A stretch of DNA of 38,754 bases from an uncultured Eubacteriales bacterium (GTDB lineage Bacteria > Bacillota > Clostridia > Oscillospirales > Butyricicoccaceae), in the NCBI GenBank assembly GCA_910579575.1, contig CAJTUM010000001.1:75360-114113 (forward strand), in the 5' to 3' direction. The notes below the pieces were generated by a model. The model saw only the letters and a list, made by a program, of their open reading frames with translations. It was not told the DNA's origin and did no database searches. Made by a program: the position numbers and the translations under genes. This document shows positions 1 through 7,570 of the stretch, one piece after another (position 1 is the first letter of the stretch; the number at the start of each line of letters is the position of its first letter).

Positions 1-126
1 GGGTAAAGCTCAAACGGGTTACGGCTGTCGGGCCGCCCCGACCTTGCCTCAAGGCTGCGGCATCGGGCAGGGGGGCGCATGAATGGGTAAAGCTCAAACG
101 GGTTATGGCTGTCGGGCCGCCCCGAC
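1..126 (+). repeat. 42-bp direct repeat, two copies (1-42 and 85-126)
   Basis: Positions 1-42 and 85-126 differ at one base (acggct versus atggct) and repeat with a period of 84 bp. Each copy ends in the self-complementary block GTCGGGCCGCCCCGAC (27-42 and 111-126). The second copy lies directly before the ribosome-binding site of the PspC gene. The first copy begins at the window edge, so the array may extend to the left. Confidence 0.85.
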
Positions 127-143
127 AGGAAAGGAGCATTTTT

Positions 144-395
144 ATGAATAAAAGGCTGTGTAAAAGCAGAGACGACCGAATCGTCGCCGGGGTATGCGGC
201 GGCTTAGCCGAGTTTTTCGGTTTGGATTCCACCATCATTCGAGTGATCTGGGCAGTGATGATTTTCATGGGCGGTTCTGGCTTGTTGCTGTATATCATCT
301 GCGCCGTCATTATCCCAAACGATACCGACGGCAGATCCTTCTATCAAAATCCTTCTTATCGAAGCGACGAAGACGACGCTAACGGCTGGCGTTAA
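144..395 (+). CDS. PspC-domain membrane protein
   Basis: An 83-residue protein of the PspC family (phage-shock-protein C domain), small membrane proteins linked to envelope stress. The diagnostic N-terminus is visible: basic start, then RIVAGVCGGLAEFFGLD (about residues 14-30), followed by one hydrophobic helix (about 33-57) with a Gly-Gly-Ser-Gly turn. The tail is short, polar and acidic (EDDANGWR). Start chosen at 144 because AAGGAG (131-136) is well spaced there; an upstream in-frame ATG at 105 lies inside a repeat and hairpin and lacks a ribosome site. No pspA homologue is nearby. It probably forms its own transcription unit ahead of gyrA. Family assignment is secure; function in this organism is unknown. 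Confidence 0.85.
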   Translation: MNKRLCKSRDDRIVAGVCGGLAEFFGLDSTIIRVIWAVMIFMGGSGLLLYIICAVIIPNDTDGRSFYQNPSYRSDEDDANGWR

Positions 396-557
396 GTCCA
401 GCCGCCAGGCGAAATGTTCATTGGTCGATGAGGAATAAAATCCAGAAATCGCGCTGTTTGCGCCAGAGCGTTTGCAAAAAAAGCCGCTGGCGTCATTGCT
501 GAGGCCGGACGTCCGCCAGGTTTCGCCGCCTGGTCGCCAGGCCTACCCGATATCATA

Positions 558-595
558 GGAAAGGGGGTCCCTAAAAAATCATAGATTTTTTGGGG
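558..595 (+). promoter_or_regulatory. Hairpin leader element before gyrA (copy 1 of 3)
   Basis: GGAAAGGGGG (558-567) is followed by a stem-loop: 569-580 (CCCT, A-run, TC) pairs with 584-595 (GATTTTTTGGGG) over 12 bp, including one T-G pair, around the loop ATA. The gyrA start lies 13 nt after the closing GGGG and no other Shine-Dalgarno sequence is present. Closely similar elements precede the hydrolase gene at 21198 and parA at 35154. Inference: an RNA leader that can hide the ribosome-binding G-tract. The rest of 396-557 holds only short GC-rich inverted repeats and no convincing promoter. Confidence 0.65.
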
Positions 596-608
596 CATAA
601 CAGAAACA

Positions 609-3215
609 ATGAGTGAAATAAACGATTTGACTTTTGAGGGTCAAACGGTTATCAATGTGGAACTGGAAAAAGAGATGCGGAAATCCTATATCGCTTATGC
701 CATGAGCGTCATCGTAGGCCGGGCGTTGCCCGACGTGCGGGACGGACTCAAACCGGTGCATCGCCGCATTCTTTACGCCATGTATGAGGACAATCTGACG
801 GCGGATAAGCCCTACCGCAAATCCGCCACCACTGTGGGCAACGTTTTGGGCCGGTATCACCCCCATGGCGACGCCTCGGTCTACGACGCCCTTGTCCGCA
901 TGGCCCAAGATTTTTCCCTGCGATATCCCATGATAGACGGCCACGGCAATTTTGGCAGCGTGGACGGCGACCCGCCGGCGGCCTATCGTTATACAGAGGC
1001 CAGAATGTCCAAATTGGCCGCCCATATGCTCAGCGACATCGAGAAGGACACGGTGGATTTTGTGCCCAACTACGACGACAAGCTGAAGGAGCCGTTTGTT
1101 TTGCCCTCCCGGTTTCCCAGTTTGTTGGTCAACGGTTCTTCGGGCATCGCCGTGGGCATGGCCACCAATATCCCTCCCCATAACCTAAAAGAGGTTTGCG
1201 ACGCCATTTGCCACCTGATCGATCACCCAGAAGCCACGCTGGAGGATATCTGCCGCTTTATCAAAGGGCCGGATTTCCCAACCGGCGGCATTATTATGGG
1301 CCGGGCGGGCATTCGGGCGGCTTATGCCACTGGACGAGGCCGCATTATTGTGCGCAGCCGGGCGGAAATTGAGGAATACGGCCAGGGCCGTATGCGCATT
1401 GTGGTGACAGAGCTGCCCTATGTTGTCAACAAGGCCCGGCTGATCGAAAATATTGCGGATCTGCACAAGGAAAAACGGGTGGAGGGCATTACCGACCTAC
1501 GGGACGAATCCGATCGGGACGGTATGCGCATTGTCATCGAGCTGCGGCGGGACGCCAATCCTCAGGTTGTGCTCAACCAGCTGTATCAATTTACGCAGAT
1601 GCAGGAAACATTCTCGGTCATCAACTTGGCCTTGGTCAACAACCAAAGCCAGCCCAAAGTCTTGTCCCTTCGGGAAATGCTGGACGAATACATTCGCTTT
1701 CAATATCAGGTGGTGGAGCGGCGCACCCGCTACGAGCTGCGCAAGGCCCAGGAACGGGCTCATATTTTGGAGGGCCTGAAAATCGCCTGCGAAAATATTG
1801 ACGAAGTGATTCACATCATTCGCGCCAGCTATGACGACGCCAAGGCCCGGCTGATGGAGCGATTTCAGCTCTCCGAGGTTCAAGCGCAAGCCATATTGGA
1901 TATGCGCTTGGGCCGGCTGCAAGGGCTGGAAGTGGAGAAGATTGAAAACGAATTGGCTGCTCTCCACAAGAAAATTGCCGAATTGGAAGATATTTTGTCT
2001 CATCCGGATAAAATCTTCGCCATCGTCAAAAATGAGCTTACCGAGATCTGCAACAAATATGGCGACGAACGGCGGACCGAGATTTCCACTGTGGAAAACG
2101 AGCTGGATATCGAGGACTTGATTGAGGAAGAGCAGTGCGTTTATACGCTGACACGACTGGGATATATCAAGCGAATGAAAAGCTCCGCCTACCGGGCCCA
2201 GCGCCGGGGCGGCCGAGGAATCAGCGCCATGGCCACCCGGGAAGAGGATATCGTGGAGACGGTATTCACTGCTTCTACCCACGATCATATTTTGTTTTTC
2301 ACCAATCTTGGCAAAGTGCTGCGCGTCAAGGGCTATATGGTGCCCGAGGCGTCCCGAGCTTCCAAGGGGGCCAATATCGTCAACCTGCTCCAGCTGGAAA
2401 GCGGCGAACGGGTTACGGCGATGATTCCCATCAAAGAATTTTCGGACGGCGCCTATGTGTTTTTTGCCACCAAGAAGGGCGTTGTCAAGCGCATCCGCCT
2501 CTCTGAGCTGCACACCGCTCGAAAGGCCGGCGTGCGCGTCATTACCATCAACGAAGACGACGAGCTTATCGACGTGCGTCTGACGGACGGCCAAACCAAA
2601 ATCATTCTGTGTACCCGTCAAGGACGAGGCATCCGCTTCGATGAAAACGAGGTCCGGGCGATGGGCCGGGCCGCCGCCGGCGTCCGAGGCATCCGCCTGG
2701 CGGAGGACGACGTCGTTGTGGGCGCGGCCTGCGACAGCGACGGCGAGCTGCTGCTGACGGTGACGGAAAACGGTTTCGGCAAGCTGACCCCGCCGGAAGA
2801 ATTTACTGAGCATCATCGAGGGGGGGGCGGCATTACCGCCCACAACCTGACCGACCGCACCGGCTTGCTGGCCGGCGTCAAATGCGTCAATATGGACCAG
2901 GATATTCTGCTGATTACCGACGGCGGCGTTATCATCCGCACGGCGGCGGAGACCATTCGCGTGTGCGGCCGGGCTTCTCAAGGCGTCAAGCTGATGAAGC
3001 TGGACGAGGGAGTTCGCCTGATTTCTCTGGCAACGGCAGAAAAAGAACCCAGCTCGGAGCCTGAAGCACAAAACGATCGCTCTGAGGCAGAGCAGCCCGG
3101 CTGCACAGACGGCGGCGCAGGACAGGAAGGGGATTTGGAGCAGCCGGCAGAGGAGACGGAACAGCTGGAAGCCATTTTACCCGCCGAAGAGGCCGACGCG
3201 CCGGAGGAAGCATAG
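609..3215 (+). CDS. gyrA: DNA gyrase subunit A
   Basis: The cleavage-religation subunit of type IIA topoisomerase gyrase; with GyrB it introduces negative supercoils using ATP. The 868 residues contain the winged-helix/tower core and the C-terminal beta-pinwheel. The catalytic tyrosine is Y128 in RYTEARM. The GyrA box QRRGGRG in the C-terminal domain separates it from ParC. The quinolone-determining stretch reads HPHGDASVYD (84-93), with Ala89 where E. coli has Ser83. An acidic, low-complexity tail of about 55 residues (rich in E, P, A) follows the last blade. Start at 609 gives the expected N-terminus. gyrB is not in the window. rnhA follows after 3 nt, with its ribosome site inside the gyrA end, so the two are probably coupled. 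The start codon is preceded by the hairpin leader at 558-595. Confidence 0.98.
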   Translation: MSEINDLTFEGQTVINVELEKEMRKSYIAYAMSVIVGRALPDVRDGLKPVHRRILYAMYEDNLTADKPYRKSATTVGNVLGRYHPHGDASVYDALVRMAQDFSLRYPMIDGHGNFGSVDGDPPAAYRYTEARMSKLAAHMLSDIEKDTVDFVPNYDDKLKEPFVLPSRFPSLLVNGSSGIAVGMATNIPPHNLKEVCDAICHLIDHPEATLEDICRFIKGPDFPTGGIIMGRAGIRAAYATGRGRIIVRSRAEIEEYGQGRMRIVVTELPYVVNKARLIENIADLHKEKRVEGITDLRDESDRDGMRIVIELRRDANPQVVLNQLYQFTQMQETFSVINLALVNNQSQPKVLSLREMLDEYIRFQYQVVERRTRYELRKAQERAHILEGLKIACENIDEVIHIIRASYDDAKARLMERFQLSEVQAQAILDMRLGRLQGLEVEKIENELAALHKKIAELEDILSHPDKIFAIVKNELTEICNKYGDERRTEISTVENELDIEDLIEEEQCVYTLTRLGYIKRMKSSAYRAQRRGGRGISAMATREEDIVETVFTASTHDHILFFTNLGKVLRVKGYMVPEASRASKGANIVNLLQLESGERVTAMIPIKEFSDGAYVFFATKKGVVKRIRLSELHTARKAGVRVITINEDDELIDVRLTDGQTKIILCTRQGRGIRFDENEVRAMGRAAAGVRGIRLAEDDVVVGAACDSDGELLLTVTENGFGKLTPPEEFTEHHRGGGGITAHNLTDRTGLLAGVKCVNMDQDILLITDGGVIIRTAAETIRVCGRASQGVKLMKLDEGVRLISLATAEKEPSSEPEAQNDRSEAEQPGCTDGGAGQEGDLEQPAEETEQLEAILPAEEADAPEEA

Positions 3216-3218
3216 CCG

Positions 3219-3659
3219 ATGAAGCAAGTGGAAGTTTATACGGACGGGGCCTGCTCGGGAAACCCAGGCCCCGGGGGCTGGGGCGCCATATTGCGTTATG
3301 GCGGCGCAGAAAAGGAGCTGGCCGGATACCAACCGAAAACCACCAACAACCGGATGGAGCTCACTGCCGCCATCCAGGGCTTAGAGGCCCTAAAGGAGCC
3401 CTGTCAAGTGGCGCTCTACACCGATTCTCAGTATCTCTCCAAAGCCGTTACCCAGGGCTGGCTGGTTAGCTGGAAGAAAAACGGCTGGAAAAAGAGCGAT
3501 AAAAAGCCTGTGCTCAACATCGACCTCTGGCAGGCGCTGGACGCTCAGCTGACCCGCCACCAGGTGTCTGTTCGTTGGGTCAAGGGCCATGCGGACAACG
3601 CCTATAACAACCGCTGCGACGCTCTGGCCACCGGTCAAATTGCCCAAAACAGAGGATAA
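3219..3659 (+). CDS. rnhA: Ribonuclease HI
   Basis: Cuts the RNA strand of RNA-DNA hybrids, removing R-loops and primer remnants. At 146 residues it has normal type 1 length. The DEDD active site is visible: D9 in YTDGACSGNPGPGG, E47 in NNRMELTA, D69 in YTDSQY and D134 in NNRCDALA, with the catalytic-loop His124 in KGHAD. The basic protrusion (WKKNGWKKSDKKP, about 85-97) that binds hybrid is also present. Translation probably depends on GGAGG at 3204-3208, inside the gyrA coding end, 3 nt intergenic, so it should be co-expressed with gyrA. Pairing RNase H with gyrase makes sense because both limit R-loops caused by supercoiling, but that link is inference. Confidence 0.97.
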   Translation: MKQVEVYTDGACSGNPGPGGWGAILRYGGAEKELAGYQPKTTNNRMELTAAIQGLEALKEPCQVALYTDSQYLSKAVTQGWLVSWKKNGWKKSDKKPVLNIDLWQALDAQLTRHQVSVRWVKGHADNAYNNRCDALATGQIAQNRG

Positions 3660-3863
3660 CGCCTCAAGAAAGCCAGGAAAAAACGTGGGCTGACGAAACG
3701 GAGCGAAAAAAGGACGTCTGCTCCCTTGGCTTGGACAAGCTCCCTACGGAAGAAGGAAAGGCCGACGGAACCGATAGGGATTCGTTGGCTCAAATTCTCA
3801 AAGGTATGAATCGATCTCCGTTCTGTTCTTACCGCGCTGACATCCTCTGTGAAAAAATTTCTA

Positions 3864-3892
3864 TTGCAATCTACACTAAACCAGTGTATATT
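3864..3892 (+). promoter_or_regulatory. Promoter with embedded operator-like dyad, upstream of nifS-like gene
   Basis: TTGCAA (3864-3869), a 17-bp spacer and TATATT (3887-3892) form a good vegetative promoter. Inside it, TACACT (3872-3877), a 5-bp centre and AGTGTA (3883-3888) form a perfect 6+6 inverted repeat covering the spacer and first -10 bases, the place for a repressor. The regulator is unknown; no Rrf2/IscR gene is in the window. The preceding 3660-3863 holds nothing recognisable. Confidence 0.65.
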
Positions 3893-3969
3893 TAATGCAG
3901 AGAGATGACAAGCATACAGGGGTTTTGCTCCTGTTTTACATCAATTCCCAAGGAAAGGATGTTAGAACG

Positions 3970-5130
3970 ATGACAGTTTATGCAGACAACGCCGCCACCA
4001 CCCAAATCGCTCCGCAGGTGCTGGAGGCCATGCTGCCCTATTTGAAAGAACAGTACGGCAACCCATCCACGCTCTATCGGTTGGGCCGGGAGAGCAAGAT
4101 CGCCATAGAAAAAGCCCGGAGCCAGGTCGCGCAGGCGATCGACGCCCGGGAAGAGGAGATTTTTTTCACCGGCAGCGGCACAGAATCGGATAATATGGCG
4201 CTGAAAGGCGTGTTATACGGCCCGGCGGCCAAAGGCAAAAAGGGTTTGATTACCACAAAGATGGAACATCACGCCATTTTGCATACCGCTCAGGCTCTGG
4301 AAAAAGAGGGCTTCCAGGTCGCGTTTTTGGATGTGGATTCTCAGGGCCTGGTTGATCTGGAGCAGCTGAAGGAGGCTATTGGGCCAGATACCGCTTTGGT
4401 TTCGATTATGGCGGCCAACAACGAAGTGGGTTCTATTCAGCCATTGGAAGAAATCGGAGCCATCTGCCGGGAACGAGGCGTTTTGTTTCACACCGACGCT
4501 GTGCAGGCGTTCGGCCATATCCCCATAGACGTAAACAAGATGAATATTGATCTGCTTTCCCTTTCCGCCCACAAAATTAACGGTCCCAAGGGCGCCGGCG
4601 CCTTGTATATCCGCAAGGGCCTGTCTCTGCGGCCTGTCATCGAGGGGGGAGGGCAGGAGCGCAACCGGCGCAGCGGCACGGAAAATGTGGCGGGCATTGT
4701 GGGCCTGGGCGCCGCCGCTCAGTTGGCCATGAAGACTATGGCGGAGGAATCCGTTCGATTGGAGAAGCTGGCCCATAAGCTGACAGAAGGGGTTTTGCGC
4801 ATTCCAGAAACCATCCTCACCGGCCATCCGACCCAGCGGCTGCCCGGCGCCTGCAGCTTTGCGATCAGCGCCATTGAGGGCGAATCCTTGGTGCTTTACC
4901 TGGATATGGAGGGTATTTGCGCCTCTACCGGCTCGGCCTGCTCCACCGGCAGTTTGGACCCTTCTCATGTGCTGACGGCTATCGGCTTGAGCCACGAGGT
5001 CGCTCACGGCTCTCTGCGGCTGACTTTGGGCCGCTTTAATACAGAGGAGGACGTGGATACGATCTTGGAAAAGCTGCCTCAAGTTGTGGACAGGCTGCGG
5101 GCCATGTCCCCAGTTTGGAACCGCAAATAG
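3970..5130 (+). CDS. NifS/IscS-type cysteine desulfurase
   Basis: PLP enzyme that takes sulfur from cysteine (giving alanine) and carries it as a persulfide for Fe-S cluster assembly. The 386 residues show the fold-type I pattern: YADNAATT at the N-terminus, EHHAIL (99-104), HTDAVQ (D176 binds the PLP nitrogen), Schiff-base lysine K202 in SAHKINGPKG, and persulfide cysteine C324 in GSACSTG. The flexible-loop sequence with a short insert is of the NifS/IscS class, not SufS. Start at 3970 fits AAGGAAAGGA (3951-3960) and begins with the family-typical residues; an in-frame ATG at 3895 overlaps the promoter's initiation zone. The scaffold gene follows after 22 nt, so this is a two-gene Fe-S assembly operon. 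Confidence 0.95.
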   Translation: MTVYADNAATTQIAPQVLEAMLPYLKEQYGNPSTLYRLGRESKIAIEKARSQVAQAIDAREEEIFFTGSGTESDNMALKGVLYGPAAKGKKGLITTKMEHHAILHTAQALEKEGFQVAFLDVDSQGLVDLEQLKEAIGPDTALVSIMAANNEVGSIQPLEEIGAICRERGVLFHTDAVQAFGHIPIDVNKMNIDLLSLSAHKINGPKGAGALYIRKGLSLRPVIEGGGQERNRRSGTENVAGIVGLGAAAQLAMKTMAEESVRLEKLAHKLTEGVLRIPETILTGHPTQRLPGACSFAISAIEGESLVLYLDMEGICASTGSACSTGSLDPSHVLTAIGLSHEVAHGSLRLTLGRFNTEEDVDTILEKLPQVVDRLRAMSPVWNRK

Positions 5131-5152
5131 ACGGGCGAGGAGGAAAAAGAAA

Positions 5153-5596
5153 ATGCTGTATTCGGAAAAAGTGATGGATCACCTGGCCCACCCCCGGAAC
5201 GTGGGACAGATGGAGGACGCCGACGCGATTGGCGAAGTGGGCAACATGAAGTGCGGCGATATTATGAAAATCTACCTGAAAATCGACGAAAACGAAGTGA
5301 TTCAAGACGTCAAATTTCAGACCTTTGGCTGCGGCGCCGCCGTGGCCACCTCTTCCATGGCCACAGAGATGATTAAGGGAAAAACGGTGGAAGAGGCCAT
5401 GAAGCTGACCAACGCCGCCGTGGCCGAAGCGCTGGACGGCCTGCCTCCGGTGAAAATGCACTGCTCTGTGCTGGCGGAAGAGGCCGTCAAATCCGCCTTG
5501 GAGGATTATTATAAACGCCAGGGCAAAGACCCGGCGGATTATATGGCTCCTGTCAGCGGCCATTGCGAGGACTGCTGCCAGCAGCAGGAAGGTTAA
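5153..5596 (+). CDS. NifU/IscU-type Fe-S cluster scaffold
   Basis: Scaffold on which the preceding desulfurase builds Fe-S clusters before transfer to target proteins. The protein has 147 residues with the three conserved cysteines of the IscU fold: C34 in MKCGD (with D36), C60 in FGCGAA and C104 in MHCSVLAEE. After the fold comes a short tail with three extra cysteines (GHCEDCCQQQ), which is not part of the core scaffold and might bind metal or be redox-active. GAGGAGG at 5137-5143 supports the start at 5153. A strong terminator follows at 5603-5641, closing the operon. Confidence 0.93.
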   Translation: MLYSEKVMDHLAHPRNVGQMEDADAIGEVGNMKCGDIMKIYLKIDENEVIQDVKFQTFGCGAAVATSSMATEMIKGKTVEEAMKLTNAAVAEALDGLPPVKMHCSVLAEEAVKSALEDYYKRQGKDPADYMAPVSGHCEDCCQQQEG

Positions 5597-5602
5597 CCAA
5601 AC

Positions 5603-5641
5603 AAGAAAGGGCGGGAAAAATCCCGCCCTCTTTCTATTTTT
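5603..5641 (+). terminator. Rho-independent terminator after the Fe-S scaffold gene
   Basis: GGGCGGGA (5609-5616), loop AAAA, TCCCGCCC (5621-5628), then CTCTTTCTATTTTT. The stem extends with AGAAAG/CTTTCT. The same core stem reappears at 8772-8793. Confidence 0.9.
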
Positions 5642-5656
5642 AGGAGGAAAAGCGCA

Positions 5657-6694
5657 ATGAACATGACGTTGGCCGGCATGAAAAGCCAGTTGGAACATCT
5701 CCGCCAGACGGCGCCGATTGGACAAACGATACGCAAAGGGGAGTTGATTTGCCGTCTATCCGGGCTGACTCTGGACGAAGAGGGGACGCTGCGCCTGCTG
5801 GCCCTGGAGATAGACCCAGAATATTGGGATTGGCTGGAGGAGCGAAAAAACGCCTTTGACCCGCCGCCTTTGACCCGCCGCCAGGCGATGCTGCGGCAGG
5901 AGAACCCGCCCTTTCGCCGGGTCGTAGGCTTTCCCCAGGAAATTTTCTTTGGCCAACTGGGGTTGAAAATCGCCCAATGGAGCAGCGAATACGGGGCGGA
6001 AAACCAGGCCGCCTTGTTCTGCCGCTTGCTCAGCCAAGGATGGGACCCGGGAGAGCTGGGCCAATGGGGGCTGGATCGTCTGCTTTTTTCCTGCTGGACC
6101 TTTGAAGGAAAATTTGAAAAAATACCGGAAATCGATTGCCAAGAGCCTGTCCGCTTTTGGATGAGAGAAACAACCGAAGTTCACCCAGTAGAGCTGCCGT
6201 TGTCGCTGACTGTGGGGCAGGGGACGGAAAAAATCCTGTTTACCGACAAAACGGACGGTAAAACCCGCTGGATGCAAATCCTTTCGCTGCGCCTGGAGGA
6301 TATGTGGCGCCAAATGGAGGAAATTTTAGACGAACATCGGCGCAGGGGAGAATTGCCGGCGGAGCAAATTGACCAAATGCAAGCCCAATTTACGCAGGAT
6401 TTTGCCCAAGTATGCCCCCGAGGAATGCTTTACCCGGTGATCGAATACCAGTGCGAGGACGATTCTCCGCTGGATTTTGATCTTTCCCAATCGTTAGACC
6501 AGCCTCAGGATTCCGGCGGCCATAGCTTTGGCTTTTTAGTTCGGTCGGAGCAAGGCCACAGCCTGGAGGGGCGGAAAATCCGCGCAGCCGTGATTCAGCA
6601 GCCTGTGGCGCCGGACGCCAAAAAAATCCAAGCGGAGCTCTTTAGCCGGCTGGCGCAAAGGGAAGCGACCTGCGTCCAATTTGGAAAGGAATAG
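5657..6694 (+). CDS. Hypothetical cytosolic protein
   Basis: A 345-residue protein I do not recognise. It has no signal peptide or membrane segment and is rich in Trp, Gln, Glu and Leu. Visible are a leucine-rich N-terminal helix region, a Pro-rich patch (DPPPLTRRQ near 70), a Trp-rich centre, and a predicted helical stretch around 215-255 (MWRQMEEILDEHRRRG). No nucleotide-binding or metal motif stands out. AGGAGGAAAAG (5642-5652) supports the start. It lies alone between the terminator of the Fe-S operon and a convergent minus-strand gene cluster. Base composition matches its neighbours, so nothing suggests recent transfer. Confidence 0.75.
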   Translation: MNMTLAGMKSQLEHLRQTAPIGQTIRKGELICRLSGLTLDEEGTLRLLALEIDPEYWDWLEERKNAFDPPPLTRRQAMLRQENPPFRRVVGFPQEIFFGQLGLKIAQWSSEYGAENQAALFCRLLSQGWDPGELGQWGLDRLLFSCWTFEGKFEKIPEIDCQEPVRFWMRETTEVHPVELPLSLTVGQGTEKILFTDKTDGKTRWMQILSLRLEDMWRQMEEILDEHRRRGELPAEQIDQMQAQFTQDFAQVCPRGMLYPVIEYQCEDDSPLDFDLSQSLDQPQDSGGHSFGFLVRSEQGHSLEGRKIRAAVIQQPVAPDAKKIQAELFSRLAQREATCVQFGKE

Positions 6695-6751
6695 GCGCCG
6701 ATCATGGTCGGCGACGCGTAAAATCAGGGGCTTCGGCCGGGCTGCAACGGT

Positions 6752-7489
6752 TCATTCGCTCTCCTCCAACAAGTAATGAAGCATTTTTTCGGGGTTTTCT
6801 AAAAAGCGGCGGGTCAGCTGATAATGTTCGGTTTGGCGATATTCCACCTGGCGCAGACCCTCTTCGTTTAGCTGGAAAATATGGGCGCCTGGATAGGCCA
6901 TTAAAATCGGGGAATGGGTGGCGATAATCAGCTGAGATTGGCGCTGCGCGAGCCAATGGAAGGCCGTCAGAGCAGAAAGCTGGCGGCTGGGGGAAAGGGC
7001 GGCCTCGGGCTCATCCAGCAGGTAAAGTCCTTGGCCTCCAAACCGGTGGAGCATTAGGGTGAGAAAACTTTCGCCGTGGGACTGCCGGTGCAGCGAGCGG
7101 CCTCCATAGCGCTGGATCAGATCGTCCATCCGGTCGATTTCGCTGGCCAGGTTGTAAAAGCTTTCCGCCCGCAAAAAGTATCCGTCCCGGGGTCGTTTGG
7201 CGCCGCGGACCAGGGTCAGGTTTCGATAGAGCTGAGAATGGGTGTTTTGAGTGGAAAAGCGGAAATGCCGGCTGCCGCCTTCGGCGTTGAAACCGGCGGC
7301 CAGCGCGACGGCTTCCAGCAGGGTGGATTTTCCGCTGCCGTTTTCGCCTACCAGAAAAGTGACAGGGCGCTCCAGCTTCAAGGCGTCCAAACGCTGGATC
7401 AGCGGCAAATCTGCCACATAATCTTCCAGCCCCTGAGGATTGTCCTTCAGCCGGACCTGGCGGATGTAAAGGTCGAGGGGATCTAACAT
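6752..7489 (-). CDS. AAA/ABC-type ATPase, SMC-like (COG3910-type)
   Basis: A 245-residue soluble ATPase of the RecF/SMC-like ABC class, single domain and without a coiled-coil hinge. Motifs in order: Walker A GENGSGKST (48-56), ABC signature SHGESF (137-142), Walker B YLLDEPEAALS (about 156-166) and the H-loop THSPIL (191-196). Such short stand-alone ATPases are widespread and mostly uncharacterised; roles in DNA repair, defence or overcoming lysogeny have been proposed for relatives. Start at 7489 has AAAGGAAATAAAA just upstream. A parS-like 16-mer lies immediately before that ribosome site (7504-7519). It follows the SanA-like gene by 81 nt on the same strand and is probably the last gene of a ybaK-sanA-ATPase unit. 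Confidence 0.85.
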   Translation of the reverse strand: MLDPLDLYIRQVRLKDNPQGLEDYVADLPLIQRLDALKLERPVTFLVGENGSGKSTLLEAVALAAGFNAEGGSRHFRFSTQNTHSQLYRNLTLVRGAKRPRDGYFLRAESFYNLASEIDRMDDLIQRYGGRSLHRQSHGESFLTLMLHRFGGQGLYLLDEPEAALSPSRQLSALTAFHWLAQRQSQLIIATHSPILMAYPGAHIFQLNEEGLRQVEYRQTEHYQLTRRFLENPEKMLHYLLEESE

Positions 7490-7503
7490 TTTTATTTCCT
7501 TTT

Positions 7504-7519
7504 TGTTTCATGTGGAACA
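7504..7519. promoter_or_regulatory. parS-like site (one mismatch)
   Basis: TGTTTCATGTGGAACA matches the parS form TGTTTCACGTGGAACA (the complement of the copy family at 34.9 kb) except for one C to T in the centre. It lies between the ATPase and SanA-like genes. ParB tolerance for that change is unknown. Confidence 0.45.
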
Positions 7520-7570
7520 GTCGACAACGATAGAGCAAGAGGGTTTTGCGTGCAAGAGGCCGGCGGACGG

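Noticed and set aside
43..84. CRISPR-like spacing between the two 42-bp repeats
   Set aside because: Only two copies are visible, the repeat contains a long asymmetric part, and no cas gene is near; a tandem duplication explains it.
1497..3071. A 524-residue open frame on the minus strand
   Set aside because: It lies entirely antisense to gyrA, has low-complexity composition typical of a high-GC shadow frame and no recognisable domain or ribosome site.
5036..5725. His/Phe-rich minus-strand frame across the nifU region
   Set aside because: It crosses the terminator and nifU coding sequence antisense and shows only composition bias.
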